A DNA stretch of 64,000 bases, from NCBI GenBank assembly GCA_014695295.1, contig JACJNY010000051.1, positions 1 through 64,000 of the forward strand, in the 5' to 3' direction. Under the pieces are notes generated by a model. It saw nothing but the letters and a program-made list of their open reading frames with translations, had not been told where the DNA came from and made no database searches. A program made the position numbers and the translations under genes. Below, piece after piece: positions 1 through 12,300 of this stretch; positions within the stretch are counted from its first letter, which is position 1, and each line of letters starts with the position of its first letter. Source of the DNA: Microcoleus sp. FACHB-61 (GTDB taxonomy: Bacteria > Cyanobacteriota > Cyanobacteriia > Cyanobacteriales > Microcoleaceae).

Positions 1-135
<135 letters not shown>

Positions 136-143
136 AAAAATCT

Positions 144-198
144 GGATTTGGATTTCAGATTAATTTAAAAAACTTAAATTAATCTGAAATCCAAATCC
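144..198. repeat. Perfect 25-bp inverted repeat in the psbD-psbC spacer
   Basis: Positions 144-168 and 174-198 are exact reverse complements separated by a 5-base loop. The arms are built from the GGATTTGGATTTCAGATT motif, related to the heptameric repeats elsewhere in the window. In the transcript this would form a very stable hairpin between psbD and psbC. It could stabilise or process the dicistronic RNA, or attenuate psbC. No U tract follows, so it is not a canonical terminator. Confidence 0.9.
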
Positions 199-250
199 CT
201 ATTCCCCGGCGCAGGCCCGGTACTCCCGTGCCCTACTGGGGAACAAAAAA

Positions 251-275
251 AACCCAAAATCCAAAATCTAAAATC
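251..275. repeat. Heptameric AATCTAA-type repeat before psbC
   Basis: Short tandem run of imperfect 7-mers (CCAAAAT, CTAAAAT). The same class recurs near 22208, 32463, 32528, 41881, 44245 and 45560. It resembles the STRR repeats of filamentous cyanobacteria and is non-coding. Confidence 0.75.
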
Positions 276-292
276 GTTGGAGGTTCTACCGG

Positions 293-1672
293 GTGGTAAC
301 GCTCTCTAATTCCTACGCAAGCGGTCGCGACCAAGAATCCTCCGGGTTCGCTTGGTGGTCTGGCAACGCTCGTTTAATCAATCTTTCCGGCAAACTGCTG
401 GGCGCCCACGTCGCTCACCAAGGTTTGATCGTTTTCTGGGCCGGAGCAATGACTTTGTTTGAAGTCGCTCACTTTATCCCAGAAAAGCCCATGTACGAAC
501 AGGGCTTAATCTTGATGCCCCACATCGCTACTTTGGGTTGGGGCGTCGGCCCCGGCGGTGAAGTTACGGATATCTTCCCGTTCTTCGTAGTCGGCGTTCT
601 TCACTTGATTTCATCTGCTGTTCTCGGTTTGGGCGGCATTTATCACGCCGTTCGCGGTCCGGAAGTTCTCGAAGAATACTCTTCGTTCTTCGGCTACGAC
701 TGGAAAGACAAGAACCAGATGACCAATATCATCGGCTACCACCTAATTTTGTTGGGATGCGGCGCTTTGCTGCTGGTAGCTAAAGCCATGTTCTTCGGCG
801 GTGTCTATGACACTTGGGCTCCAGGCGGCGGCGACGTGCGGGTCATTACTAACCCCACTCTGAACCCGGCTGTGATTTTTGGCTACTTGGTTCGCTCTCC
901 TTTCGGCGGCGAAGGCTGGATTGTCAGCGTCAACAACATGGAAGACATCATCGGCGGTCACATCTGGCTTGGCCTGATTTGTATCGCTGGCGGTGCTTGG
1001 CACATTTTGACCAAGCCTTTCGGCTGGGCTCGCCGCGCCTTAATCTGGTCTGGCGAAGCTTATCTGTCTTACAGCTTGGGCGCTTTGTCCCTGATGGGAT
1101 TCATCGCTTGCTGCTTTGTCTGGTTCAACAACACTGCTTACCCCAGCGAATTCTACGGCCCGACGGGCCCGGAAGCTTCTCAAGCGCAAGCTTTGACCTT
1201 CCTGATCCGCGACCAACGCTTGGGTGCTAACGTCGGTTCTGCACAAGGCCCCACCGGTCTGGGTAAATACCTGATGCGCTCTCCTACTGGCGAAATCATT
1301 TTCGGCGGTGAAACGATGCGTTTCTGGGATTTCCAAGGCCCTTGGTTGGAACCCTTGCGCGGTACTAACGGTTTGGACTTGAACAAAATCAAGAACGACA
1401 TTCAGCCTTGGCAAGCTCGCCGCGCTGCTGAGTACATGACTCACGCTCCTTTGGGTTCTCTGAACTCTGTGGGCGGCCTGGCGACTGAAGTTAACGCGTT
1501 TAACTATACGTCTCCTCGTTCTTGGCTGGCCTGTTTCCACTTTGTGATGGGTTTCTTCTTCTTGGTCGGCCACTTGTGGCACGCTGGTCGCGCTCGCGCG
1601 GCTGTCGCTGGCTTTGAGAAGGGTATCGATCGCGAAAATGAACCAGTGCTGGCTATGCCAGACTTAGACTAA
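293..1672 (+). CDS. psbC: Photosystem II CP43 chlorophyll apoprotein
   Basis: CP43 is the inner antenna of PSII; it binds chlorophyll a and supplies ligands to the Mn4Ca cluster. The 459-residue product begins with a GTG codon preceded by a strong GGAGGT ribosome site at 279-284. It carries the conserved N-terminus [18 protein letters not shown], several hydrophobic spans, and the lumenal motif [10 protein letters not shown] with E340 and R343; these correspond to Glu354/Arg357 in the usual 473-residue numbering. The sequence at 280-309 is a diverged copy of the psbD 3' end in the alternate frame (VLPGGNAL stop), showing that the ancestral gene overlap was split. A terminator follows at 1711. 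Confidence 0.98.
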   Translation: MVTLSNSYASGRDQESSGFAWWSGNARLINLSGKLLGAHVAHQGLIVFWAGAMTLFEVAHFIPEKPMYEQGLILMPHIATLGWGVGPGGEVTDIFPFFVVGVLHLISSAVLGLGGIYHAVRGPEVLEEYSSFFGYDWKDKNQMTNIIGYHLILLGCGALLLVAKAMFFGGVYDTWAPGGGDVRVITNPTLNPAVIFGYLVRSPFGGEGWIVSVNNMEDIIGGHIWLGLICIAGGAWHILTKPFGWARRALIWSGEAYLSYSLGALSLMGFIACCFVWFNNTAYPSEFYGPTGPEASQAQALTFLIRDQRLGANVGSAQGPTGLGKYLMRSPTGEIIFGGETMRFWDFQGPWLEPLRGTNGLDLNKIKNDIQPWQARRAAEYMTHAPLGSLNSVGGLATEVNAFNYTSPRSWLACFHFVMGFFFLVGHLWHAGRARAAVAGFEKGIDRENEPVLAMPDLD

Positions 1673-1710
1673 TCGATCGAATTTATTTCTGATTTGATTG
1701 TCTAGTTGAA

Positions 1711-1743
1711 AAAGGCTCCTGCTTAACGGCAGGAGCTTTTTTT
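1711..1743 (+). terminator. Rho-independent terminator after psbC
   Basis: An 8-bp perfect stem, GCTCCTGC (1715-1722) with GCAGGAGC (1729-1736), has a 6-base loop and is followed by eight T residues. It lies 40 bases past the psbC stop. Confidence 0.9.
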
Positions 1744-2238
1744 TGCTCCAATATCTGGAAAAAGCTGCGGATTGTCGATCGACCGTTCTGGCTCGCCAGC
1801 TAACAGCAGATACAATCCTAGACGCAGAAACCCGGTTTCTGAGTCACCTTTTGAATTCAATGCTGTTTCGTTCAGTTAGCTGGTTCCTGAGCGAGCTTTT
1901 GCATCCAAGACTGAGATATTTCGGCGCGACATTCACCCGTGGCGGTGAATGAGTCTGGAAGTATTGAAACTTGACAATTTTAATCACTTCGGGTAAAGAG
2001 CTTGCAAGGCAGGCTCTACAAAGTTTATATTTAAACTAGAAAAGTTTTAATCCCATACAATTGAAAGTTGCAATGGAAAGTTGCCATTTGGAGGCAGTTC
2101 GCTAGCGGTGCAAAACTAATCGACGATCGTCCTCAGGATATTTATATTTTATTAAATGGCTGTGCTTGCCGATTTTTTTAACAGGCACAAAACTTTTGGG
2201 CCGCTTACTGTTATTGCTGGGAAAGCAAAAGATTAATA
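1744..2238. other. Intergenic region with no recognised gene
   Basis: About 495 bases between the psbC terminator and the multi-GAF kinase. Small open frames here have no recognisable protein and no ribosome site. It presumably holds the kinase promoter, but I cannot place it. Confidence 0.5.
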
Positions 2239-5200
2239 ATGGACTCATTAAAGATCGAAAATGGCAAGGTGAGATCCGATCGAGAAAATTTGCTCGATCG
2301 CATCGCAAACCGCATTCGCCGCTCTCTAGAACTGCCAGAAATTCTGAGCGCCACAGCAGCGGAAGTTCAATCGTTCTTGGGAACAGACAGAGTAAAAATC
2401 TACAAGTTTCATAGCGACGGCAGCGGTGAAGTGATTGCCGAATCAATTAACGGCAACCGCTTGCCATCCTTATTAGGACTGCATTTTCCAGCAGACGATA
2501 TTCCCCCTCACGCCCGCGAACTGTTCGCGCAAGTACAGGTGCGATCGATCGTCGATGTAGATTCCGGGCTGCTAGGCCAAAGTCCCCACCGCAACGCGGT
2601 TTCCGGCGAACTGCTGCCCGACGAAGTGCGCTTTCGCCCTATCGACCCCTGCCACGCTGAATACTTGAGTGCACTGGGCGTCAAGGCTTGCTTGATAGTA
2701 CCCATTTTTCACGGCGAAGAATTCTGGGGGTTGTTGGTATCTCACCACTCCGAGCCCCGGAGTGTCGCAGAACACGAACTGCAAGGCGTTCAGATGGTGG
2801 CAGATCAGCTCGGCGTCGCCATAGCCCAATCAACCCTCCTCGCCCGAGCCCAGGCGAAAGCTCAGCGGGAAAGTGCCGTCAACCGCGTCGCCGCAGCCCT
2901 TCACTCTCAGCCAGACATTGAACTGCAAGCAGCTTTGGCAGAATCTGTCGCGGCACTAGACGCAGCCGGGGGCAGGCTGTGCATTTTCGCCACACCCTTC
3001 ATTTTTGACAACAGCAATGTTACGAGTTTAGTACCCTATTCGGAGAACTCCACTCAGGAACTCAAAGTCTACACTTGTGGCTCTGGGCCGAAGATGCAAA
3101 TTTTGGCAAAATACCCGCAGGTGGAGCAATACAGCGTCTGGCAGGACTATTTTAAATCCGGCGAGCAACAGGTTTGGGCAATTCCCGACTTGTACAAAAT
3201 TAGCAGTTTGAGAAACCTGCAACCTGCATTTCGATCGACCAAAATTCGCAGCATTTTAATCGTACCCCTCAGAACCCGCCAGCAAATCTTCGGTTACTTG
3301 ACCATTTTTCGAGAAGAATTTGACACCGAAACTCTCTGGGCCAGACAGTTTGATAGCGACGTGCGGCTCGCCCAATCTCGGATATCTTTTGAAGCGTGGA
3401 AAGAGTCAAAAACTGCCCAAATTCGTGAATGGAAGGCTGAAGAAATTGAATTAATACAAACTTTTGGCAGCCACTTTGCTGATGCAATTAACCACTACCA
3501 GCTACACCAAAAAATAGACGCACTTAACGCTAATTTAGAAAATCAAGTTCAAGAGCGCACAGCTCAACTGCAGCAGTTGACGGAACAGCAGCGAGTGCTG
3601 TTTGAAGTTGTGGCAAAAATGCGGAAATACCTCGACTTGAACAAGATTTTTAGCACGATGTCCCAGGAAGTGCGGCGGGCGTTAAATGCCGATCGAGTGG
3701 GGGTTTACCGATTCGATCCCGCATCGCAATTTAACGATGGCGAATTCGTTGCAGAAGATGTTTTGCCAGATTTTCTGTCAGCAATGGCAGTCAAAGTGCA
3801 CGATAGCTGTTTTGGAGAAAACTATGCCAATCTCTACTCTCAGGGACGAGTTCGCTCAATCTCCGACATCAGACAAGCGGGACTGCAAGATTGCTTTCAG
3901 CAAGTATTGGAGCAATTTCAAGTCAAAGCTAGTTTAGTTGCACCGGTCATGAAAGGCAACGACCTTTGGGGGTTGCTGTGCGTGCACCAGTGTTCGGCTC
4001 CCCGCAACTGGGAATCTTCCGAAATTAAATTTGCTACCCAAATTTCCGATCAGCTCAGCATCGCCCTAGAACAAGCAGATTTGCTGGCTCAAACTCAGCA
4101 GCAAGCAGTTGATTTGCACTACGCCGGCGAGCAGCAACGGATACTGTTTGAGGTAGTGGCGAAGATTCGACAATCTCTCGATTTAGATACCATTTTTCGC
4201 ACGACAACTACAGAACTCCAGCGATTTTTAAAGGCAGACAGAGTTGGGGTTTATCGCTTTGATCCAGGCTCAAATTTTAATGAAGGCGAATTTATTACCG
4301 AAGATGTTTTGCCAGGTTTTTCTTCGGCAATGGATGTGAAAATTCGCGATCGGTGTTTTGGCGAAAACTATGCGAATAAATACAGTCAGGGACACATTCA
4401 AGTGCTGGCAGACACCGAGAGTGCGGGACTCTCAGACTGCCACGCTGCTATTTTAGCTCAATTTCAAATTAGAGCGCAGGTGATTATGCCGCTGATGAAA
4501 GGCAGCGAACTTTGGGGTTTGCTGTGCGTGCACCAGTGCGGCAGTCCCCGCAATTGGAAAACTTCGGAAGTCCAGTTTGCTACCCAAGTCGGAGCTCAGT
4601 TGAGCGTAGCATTAGAACAAGCAGATTTGCTCGCTCAAACGCGCCAGCAAACGATCGATCTGCAGTGGACTGCCGAGCAACAGCGGATACTGTTTGAAAT
4701 TGTGGCTAAGATTCGAGAATCTCTCGATATCAACGCGATTTTTAAGACGGCAACCCAAGAAGTTTGTCAGTTTATGCAAGTCGATAGAATTGCTGTCTAT
4801 CGCTTTAATCCTGATTGGAGTGGCCAATATGTTGCCGAGTTTGTGAAAGATGCGTGGAGAAAGTTGGTAGGGGAAGGTATCAATACGGTTTGGGAAAATA
4901 CTTATTTGCAGTCAAACCGAGGCGGCAGGTATCTCAATAATGAAACTCTAGCCGTTGACGATATCTATCAAGCTTGTCACTCGGAGTGTGACAGCGGTAT
5001 TTTAGAGCAATTTCAGGTGAAGGCTTATGCAATTGCACCGATTTTTGTAGGACAAGAGCTTTGGGGTTTGCTGACAGCGTATCAACATTCGGGGCCCCGC
5101 TGCTGGGCAAGTTCAGAAGTTAACTTTTTAGCTCAGATTGCCAATCAGTTAGGCGTAGCTATCCAACAAGCCGATTTGCTGGCTCAAACCAGACGCCAAG

Positions 5201-6096
5201 CAGAACAAATCGCTCAAAGTTTAAAGGATTTGCAGCAAACTCAAGCTCAATTGATTCAGACTGAAAAAATGTCGGGTTTGGGGCAACTGGTGGCCGGGAT
5301 TGCTCACGAAATTAACAATCCAGTTAATTTTATTTACGGCAATCTCAATCACGCTACAGAATATACTGATAACTTGCTGAGTTTGCTGGAACTTTACCAC
5401 CAGCATTATCCCCATTCAAGTCCTGAGATTGGCGAATTCACCGAAGAGATTGACTTGGAATTTCTGCTAGAAGATTTGCCAAAATTGCTATCGTCAATGA
5501 AGGTGGGAGCCGATCGCATCCGTCAAATAGTTCTATCTTTAAGGAATTTCTCTCGTCTTGACGAAAGCCAAATGAAGGCGGTTGATATTCACGAGGGCAT
5601 TGACAGCACGCTGTTAATTTTACAGCACAGGCTGAAATCTAATGCCGACAGTGCCAACATAGTGTTAGTTAAAGAATACGGCATTTTGCCTCTGGTTGAG
5701 TGTTATGCTGGACAGTTGAATCAGGTGTTTATGAATGTAATCGGGAATGCGATCGATGCTTTGGAATCGCACAGGTTGCTCGCTGGTCAATCTTTGACTC
5801 CTCAAATTAAAATCTCTACTTCTGTCGGTCAGCTTGATGGCAATCTTCCTAGCGCGGTGATTCGGATTTCTGACACCGGGACGGGAATTTCGGAATCTAT
5901 GAGAAAACGCATATTTGACCCTTTTTTCACCACTAAGTCGGTGGGGAAAGGTACAGGATTGGGACTGTCAATTAGTTACCAAATAGTGGTAGAAAAACAC
6001 GGCGGGGTTTTAAAATGCAATTCGGAATTAGGGAAAGGTACTGAGTTTGTGATCGAGATTCCGCTCCGACAGCAGTCAGCAGTCAGCAGTCATTAG
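2239..6096 (+). CDS. Multi-GAF phytochrome/cyanobacteriochrome-type histidine kinase
   Basis: Cytoplasmic photosensory-type kinase of 1285 residues. Five GAF modules precede a HisKA-HATPase core. GAF1 (about 25-205) is phytochrome-like, with a DIP-type motif (FPADDIPPHARELF) and the canonical bilin Cys-His pair (C138, H139). GAF2 (about 215-430) is divergent. GAF3 (about 455-620) has C552-F553; GAF4 (about 640-800) has C734-H735. GAF5 (about 825-985) has C917-D918 plus the WENTYL and DDIYQA motifs of red/green cyanobacteriochromes. The phosphoacceptor is H1023 in GIAHEINNP; the ATPase N, G1 and G2 boxes lie near 1160-1280. By analogy it autophosphorylates under bilin/light control. No partner regulator is adjacent. 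Bilin attachment is inferred from the Cys positions. Confidence 0.9.
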   Translation: MDSLKIENGKVRSDRENLLDRIANRIRRSLELPEILSATAAEVQSFLGTDRVKIYKFHSDGSGEVIAESINGNRLPSLLGLHFPADDIPPHARELFAQVQVRSIVDVDSGLLGQSPHRNAVSGELLPDEVRFRPIDPCHAEYLSALGVKACLIVPIFHGEEFWGLLVSHHSEPRSVAEHELQGVQMVADQLGVAIAQSTLLARAQAKAQRESAVNRVAAALHSQPDIELQAALAESVAALDAAGGRLCIFATPFIFDNSNVTSLVPYSENSTQELKVYTCGSGPKMQILAKYPQVEQYSVWQDYFKSGEQQVWAIPDLYKISSLRNLQPAFRSTKIRSILIVPLRTRQQIFGYLTIFREEFDTETLWARQFDSDVRLAQSRISFEAWKESKTAQIREWKAEEIELIQTFGSHFADAINHYQLHQKIDALNANLENQVQERTAQLQQLTEQQRVLFEVVAKMRKYLDLNKIFSTMSQEVRRALNADRVGVYRFDPASQFNDGEFVAEDVLPDFLSAMAVKVHDSCFGENYANLYSQGRVRSISDIRQAGLQDCFQQVLEQFQVKASLVAPVMKGNDLWGLLCVHQCSAPRNWESSEIKFATQISDQLSIALEQADLLAQTQQQAVDLHYAGEQQRILFEVVAKIRQSLDLDTIFRTTTTELQRFLKADRVGVYRFDPGSNFNEGEFITEDVLPGFSSAMDVKIRDRCFGENYANKYSQGHIQVLADTESAGLSDCHAAILAQFQIRAQVIMPLMKGSELWGLLCVHQCGSPRNWKTSEVQFATQVGAQLSVALEQADLLAQTRQQTIDLQWTAEQQRILFEIVAKIRESLDINAIFKTATQEVCQFMQVDRIAVYRFNPDWSGQYVAEFVKDAWRKLVGEGINTVWENTYLQSNRGGRYLNNETLAVDDIYQACHSECDSGILEQFQVKAYAIAPIFVGQELWGLLTAYQHSGPRCWASSEVNFLAQIANQLGVAIQQADLLAQTRRQAEQIAQSLKDLQQTQAQLIQTEKMSGLGQLVAGIAHEINNPVNFIYGNLNHATEYTDNLLSLLELYHQHYPHSSPEIGEFTEEIDLEFLLEDLPKLLSSMKVGADRIRQIVLSLRNFSRLDESQMKAVDIHEGIDSTLLILQHRLKSNADSANIVLVKEYGILPLVECYAGQLNQVFMNVIGNAIDALESHRLLAGQSLTPQIKISTSVGQLDGNLPSAVIRISDTGTGISESMRKRIFDPFFTTKSVGKGTGLGLSISYQIVVEKHGGVLKCNSELGKGTEFVIEIPLRQQSAVSSH

Positions 6097-6115
6097 TCAT
6101 TACTCATTGCCATCA

Positions 6116-6272
6116 TCCCTCTTTTGTCGCTTCCGGGATAGTATAAAGCTAGGCAGCAAGTAAATCTGTAACTACTGGCTCATTAAAAACAGTCCAAAAA
6201 TTCTTGATAAAAGAGTTGATTAACCTTTTTTCAAGTGTTAGAGAACTCATCAAAGCATATAACCCGGATTTG
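6116..6272. repeat. Diverged direct repeat, left copy
   Basis: About 155 bases align with 13893-14050 in the same orientation. A 58-base stretch (CCTCTTTT to CTAC) matches at 45 positions, and similarity continues to GGATTTGG/GAGTTTGG. Non-coding. The two copies bracket the hybrid kinase and the diguanylate cyclase. Confidence 0.65.
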
Positions 6273-6376
6273 GGATCGGGCCCGATCGTGCGTATGCGCT
6301 CGCATAGCGGCCTTGCGGCATCGCGTGTGACAGTTGCGTAAGTCCTGAGGCAAAAAGATGCCTATGTAATTGACTT

Positions 6377-9300
6377 TCACAGATCGGTTTCGGTCTTTTG
6401 TAGTTCTTGTTGGAGAGTATTCTTGACACGATCGTACTCAACCTCGATTTGAGCCAATAGGGATGAGGCTCGATCTAGTTCACCGCGGGCACTCATGACT
6501 TCTAACGCGGCACAAAGCTGGGCCAGAGGAGCCGCGCTTAGGTTCGCACTACTGCCTTTGAGGGTATGAGCCGCTCGGTTTAGGGTTTGAGTATCCGCTT
6601 GGGCGATCGCTAATTTCATAGCTTGTAGCAACTTTACGGCTTCCTCAAAGTAGCAGTTCGCCAGCAAGCTCAAAATCTCGGTTGAATCTGGATCGATGCT
6701 GCTACAGAAGGCTTGCAGTTCTGTGAGGTTAACCGCTGGCACATCAATTTCTGGCTTGTTGCTATCTGATTCCTCCTTTTCGGTCTGCTGTTGTTCCTGG
6801 TTGAGCTGACACTGACTCAGCGCTTGGATGAGAGCCTCTACTCGAATTGGTTTACTGATATAGTCATTCATGCCAGCATCAAAACAAAGCTGGCGATCGC
6901 CCTGCATGGCATTCGCCGTCACTGCAATAATCCAGGGACGAGCATGAGCAGGCCACTTTTCACCAATACGACGGCTGGCTTCTAGTCCATCCATCTCTGG
7001 CATTTGTACATCCATCAGCACTACATCATAAGGCTGGCGATGCAGGGCTTCCAAGACTTTTAATCCATTGGCAGCAATATCCGCCCGGTATCCCAAACGC
7101 TCTAACAGCAGCAGTGCCACCTTCTGATTCACCAGATGATCCTCTGCTAAAAGAATTCGCAGTGGGAGTCTCTGGGCCAGTTTCATATCATCCTCAACAG
7201 ATCTAGGGAGCTGTTGTTGAACTTTTTTCGGTTGAGCTTGTAGCACATCGATCAGTATTTGATAGAGCTGGGATTGTTTGATGGGTTTGCTTAAACAAGC
7301 CGCAAAGTGGGTGGAGATAGCTGAAGAACTCGCTTCAGGTTTGCCCATTGAAGTCAGCAGCACCAGAGGTAAACGGTGGGACTTAGGATGCTGGTGGATG
7401 GCTGAGGCGAGTGTAAGGCCGTCCATTTGTGGCATTTGCATATCTAAAATAGCGACATCAAACGTTTCTCCACTCTCAAGCCAGTTGAGCGCTTCCACAG
7501 CCGATTGGGCAGCGCGAATCTGCATCCCCCAAGTCTCAGCTTGCAACGTCAGAACTTGTCGGTTAGTGGGCTGGTCATCCACAATTAATAAACGCTTGCC
7601 AGATAGTTCTGGTAGCATTTCCATCGGTTCCCCTAACTCAGTAGCAACAGACGATGCCACAATCGTGAAGTAGAAGGTGGAACCCATTGTGACTTGATGA
7701 GGCTTAGGGGCTTGCCATTTTTGTGAAGGCGTTCCTCCGACGTGGCCTCCGCTCTCAACCCACATCATGCCGTTCATCGTTTCACTAAGTCGCTTACTAA
7801 TCGCCAGACCTAAACCAGTCCCTCCATACTGCCGAGTCGTCGAAGCATCTACTTGACTAAAAGACTTGAACAGTCGATCGAGGCGGCCTGCTGGAATACC
7901 AATGCCTGTGTCTTGAATGGCAAACTGGATTTCATACAAGCTTTCTGGCAAGTTCCCCGGCTCAGAAATTGTTTTGTCAGAATCAACTAGAGAGGCTTGC
8001 ACCGAAATGGTAACTTCCCCAGTTTCAGTAAACTTAATCGCATTGTTGAGCAAGTTAACTAGAATCTGACGCAGACGGGTGACATCACCCAGAATGAACT
8101 TAGGAGTCTGAGGCTGGATGAGGTAGCCCAACTCAATCCCCTTCTGATCTGCTTTAACTGCAAGTTGGTCGATCGCATTTTCTATGCAATCTCTCAAGCT
8201 CAAGGGATGCCTTTCTAGCTCCAGCTTGCCCGACTCAATTTTGGAGAAGTCAAGGATGTCGTTGATGATGCTGAGGAGGGTATCCCCACTATTGCGAATC
8301 GTCTCGATAAAGTCTCGCTGTTGAGCGTTCAGTTCTGTATCGAGCATTAGTCCCGTCATACCAATAACCGCATTCATGGGAGTACGAATTTCATGGCTCA
8401 TCATCGCCAGAAACTCACTTTTGGCTCGGTTCGCAGCTTCTGCTTCCCGTCTAGTTTGCTCCAAAGCATAGTTTTTCAGAGTTAATTCTTCTCGTTGTCG
8501 AGTTTCTTGCTCTAGTAATTGGGCTTGAGCTAGGGCAATTCCTACTTGAGCCGCGACTGATTCTAGCAACTCCACTTGAACGGCAGTCCAATGACGGTAG
8601 CGATCGCACTGCTGCAAACAAATGGCACCATTCGGTTCTCCTTGGTAAGAGGTTCGCACTGCTAATTGCGATCTCAATTTGAGACTGGTACAAATTGAAG
8701 AAGCACAGATGAGCAATGAATCGCAATAGACATCCGGGGAGGCGATCGCTTCATCTTGAGCCATCAACCGTTTTGTATAAGCAGGACTGGCCGCCAGAAT
8801 ATCATGCTCCCCGCTCGGCGCTGACCCCACTGCTAGATACTCTGCAACGACAGGAAACTGAGGCAGTGGATTGTCCTGGTATGTGCTAATTAAGCAGCGA
8901 CTGACACCAAAAGTTTGCCCAATCTGAATAGCAGCCGTTTCAAATATCTGCTGAGCATTGAGGTTTTGACGAATTTCTTGGGTAATTTGCTTCAGCAGTA
9001 GGGCTTTTTGCAACTGTCGTTGTAGTGCTTCTTCTGCCTGCTTGCGATCGGTAATATCCTTCATGAAGCAGTGATGCCCCACAAAGACATTTTGCTCGTC
9101 ATAAGTAGAGACCATCACCATTTGTTTATAGAAGCTAGAGCCATTTTTTCGCATTCCCCTAGCTTCCACTTCGACTCTGCCGTCTCTCAACATTTGCTGA
9201 TAAGCAGCCGCCATCTTCTCAACATCTTCAGGATGAACGGTTCTTTGCCATTCCATCCCTAGTATTTCCTCATGCCCATATCCGCAGATGGCAGCATAAG

Positions 9301-12300
9301 TCACATTGACAGAGATATAGCGTCCTTGAGAGTCCAGCCGAGAAATGCCTGCCACGGCATTTTCTAGCGCCGCACTCATTTGTTGCAGTTCCGCTTCGGC
9401 TCGTTTGCGCTCGCTAATTTCAATTAGAATGCAACCCACCGCTATAGGATGCTCTGCATCCTTGAAAATGGGAAAGTGAGAAACGAGCCAGTAGCGCTTG
9501 GCACCCGTTTGACTGGATACTCCTCGACTCACTTCCAAGTTGATCGAAGGTTTTCCAGTTGCTAAAACCTGTTGTAATAGTGGATTCACACCAGGAGCTA
9601 ATTCTCCCAAAATATTATCGGTTGTCTTACCTAAGTGAGCCTCCACAGAATGGCCATTAATTTCAGCTAGTGCCTCATTTATTTGTAAAAATCGAAACTG
9701 CCGATCGTGGATACACAGCCCCACCCCTGCCAGGGAAGCTCCTTTAAAGAAAGCATTCAACAATTGCTCTCTGGCTTGAATTTCCTGCTCTAACTTTTTG
9801 CGGTTGGTAATATCGCTGTGAGAACCAGTCATACGGACAACTCTGCCCGCTTCATCCCAAAGCGCCTGCCCTCGATCTAAAATCCACTTGTAGCTCCCAT
9901 CCTTACAAAGAAGTCGATGTTCTGTAATATAAAAGGGAGTTTTGCGCTCAAAGTGATCTTGAATTGCTTGCATCACCCAACCGAGATCGTCGGGATGCAC
10001 TCGCTTTCTCCATTCGTCCAGGCGATCGGGAATTTCATGGTCTTCGTAGCCCAACATTTTTTTCCAGCGAGCCGAGAAGAATACTTCATTGGTGTTGACG
10101 TTCCAATCCCATACCCCATCATTACTTCCGCGCAGGGCGAGTTCCCACCGCTCTTCACTGGCTTGCAGAGCGACTTCTGCCTGATGCCGTTCGATTTCAC
10201 TACCAATCCACTGAGCCATCAGCTTCAGCAATTCCACATGGGCAGATTTAAAGCTCTCTGCACGGGGAGATTTACTAGAAAAGCTGAGGGTACTGTAGAC
10301 TTTGCCTGCAACTAAAACTCGTGTTCCAATATAAGCTTCCATGCCAAAGGCAAGATAGGCAGGATGGTAACGAAATTTTGAGGTGCCTGTATGTTGGATG
10401 GTTACTGGTTCATTTGTGTCTAAAGCTTCACAGCACAAAGTTTGCTTAATATCAAAGACATCACCTGGTTTCAGGACTCGATCGGGCGATCGCGCAACCA
10501 TCACCTCATAACGGTTATCTTGCACGCGAGCCAAGAGGCCAAATTCAACCCCAAAGGTCTGACATCCCATGTCAATCAACGCTTGGATGCGCTGCTCAAA
10601 ATTGAGATTTTGGGTAGCAGTGACTTCATATAAACCTCGTATCGTCGCCTCTCTTGTTCTTAGTTCAGCTTCGGCGTGTTTACGTCTCTTAATTTCAGCT
10701 TTCAGAGCCCGATTGATTCTGGATAATGTTTGCGTTCGTTCTTGAACCCGCTGTTCTAATGTGGCGTTGGCGTGTTTAATCTCCCTAAACTTTTGATTGA
10801 GGGCGATCGCCATCAATTGAAAATTGCGAGCAAGCTCATTGATTTCAGTAACAGAGGTATGTTTCCATTCAAAAGCTTCTTCTAAAAGCTGGTTGGGTAA
10901 GTCAGTGGTTGCAAGAGCTAAATAGGATAATGGCTTGACCAGTTGTTCGCTAACCAGCGTTGCAAACAAAAATGCCAACATTGTGATGACGAGTACAATA
11001 CTCAAGTCACGCTTGTAGCGATTTTGTAAATTTTCTACATAGGGAGCGGCTGGAATTTCCAAGCGTAATCTCCAGTCCAGATCGGAGCTAATAGTAAATT
11101 CCTGTAGATACAGAGAATTTTTCCAACGGATCATCGGATTGTTGGCATTGCTAGGAACCCACTGCTGCAAGGTTCCCTCTAAGGTGCGAGTGCTGCCGTG
11201 CTTTGACTCCCGATCGCTGGCCAAAAGCTTTTCGTCGGATTGATTACTCGCAATGACTCGGTTGTTTTCATCGAGCAATGTAATGCGTAGTTGCTGATTG
11301 TTTCTCTGGAAAAGGTATAGAGCTTTGATCTGGCTCAATCCTAATGAACCGTGGATCAGTCCAAGAAAATGACCTTGAACTTGCAGGGGAACATTCAATC
11401 CTACATGAGGTTCGTCCAGTAATAGATCTTTGTGGACAGGGTTCATCCAAGGTCTCAACCGCTTTTGAGCCAGGGTAATTAGAGATTTATGTTCCGTGCT
11501 TTGTTCCATCAACCGCCGACGCGTTTGATTAAAAGGACAAGAAATAGCTAAAATTCTTCCCGATGAATCGGCAACATAAATTTGGTTGAAATCTGGAAAC
11601 ACCTGCTCGATTAGGCTAATGTCTTGTTGTAGCTGCTCGGATGATTGAATCGCTGGATTAGCAGCAGTGGCGGCTTCAGGCATGAGCGATCTTTCAGCTA
11701 ATTGGCTCAAAGCTGTGAGGTGTCGCTTATGCCATCTAGATATTGCGCTACTAATAGTTGTTGCGTTTGTTTGTAACTCCGTTTGCACGGTCGTTTGGAT
11801 TTGGTTAACGAAGTATCTACTATCAAAAATTAATAAGACCAGTGTTGGAAGAAAGACAAAAGCAACCAACAGATGAAAAATAGTTTGTTTTAAAGAGACG
11901 GTAGGGACAGGCTTTGAAAGCCTAACCCACCGAGGAATCGGCACATAAGTAATAATTAAGCTGGCAACTAAAGTATTAAAAATGCCGTTGACTGCTTGTT
12001 TATAAATAACGAAGATAGCCTGATTCGCCTCCATGTGCATTATTTGACTGTAGAAAAGCCAAACGAGAGGCATTCCAATTAATAACCAATAAAGCCCATC
12101 GAATAAAAGGATGTTTGGATGTCTGCGCTTGCAAAGAAACCCTACGAACAGAGCCTCACTTACTAAAATGATGACGGCGTATGGATGGTGCCAAAGGACA
12201 TAAGTATAGCTGCCTGCTATTAGAGCAGCCAAACCTCCCCAGCCCCAGCCGAAATAGTAAGCAATAATCAGTATGGGAATACTGCCAAAGAGGAAATCAA

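Noticed and set aside
1040-1582. Long minus-strand open frame inside psbC
   Set aside because: Shadow of the strongly conserved psbC coding frame; no ribosome site or recognisable product.
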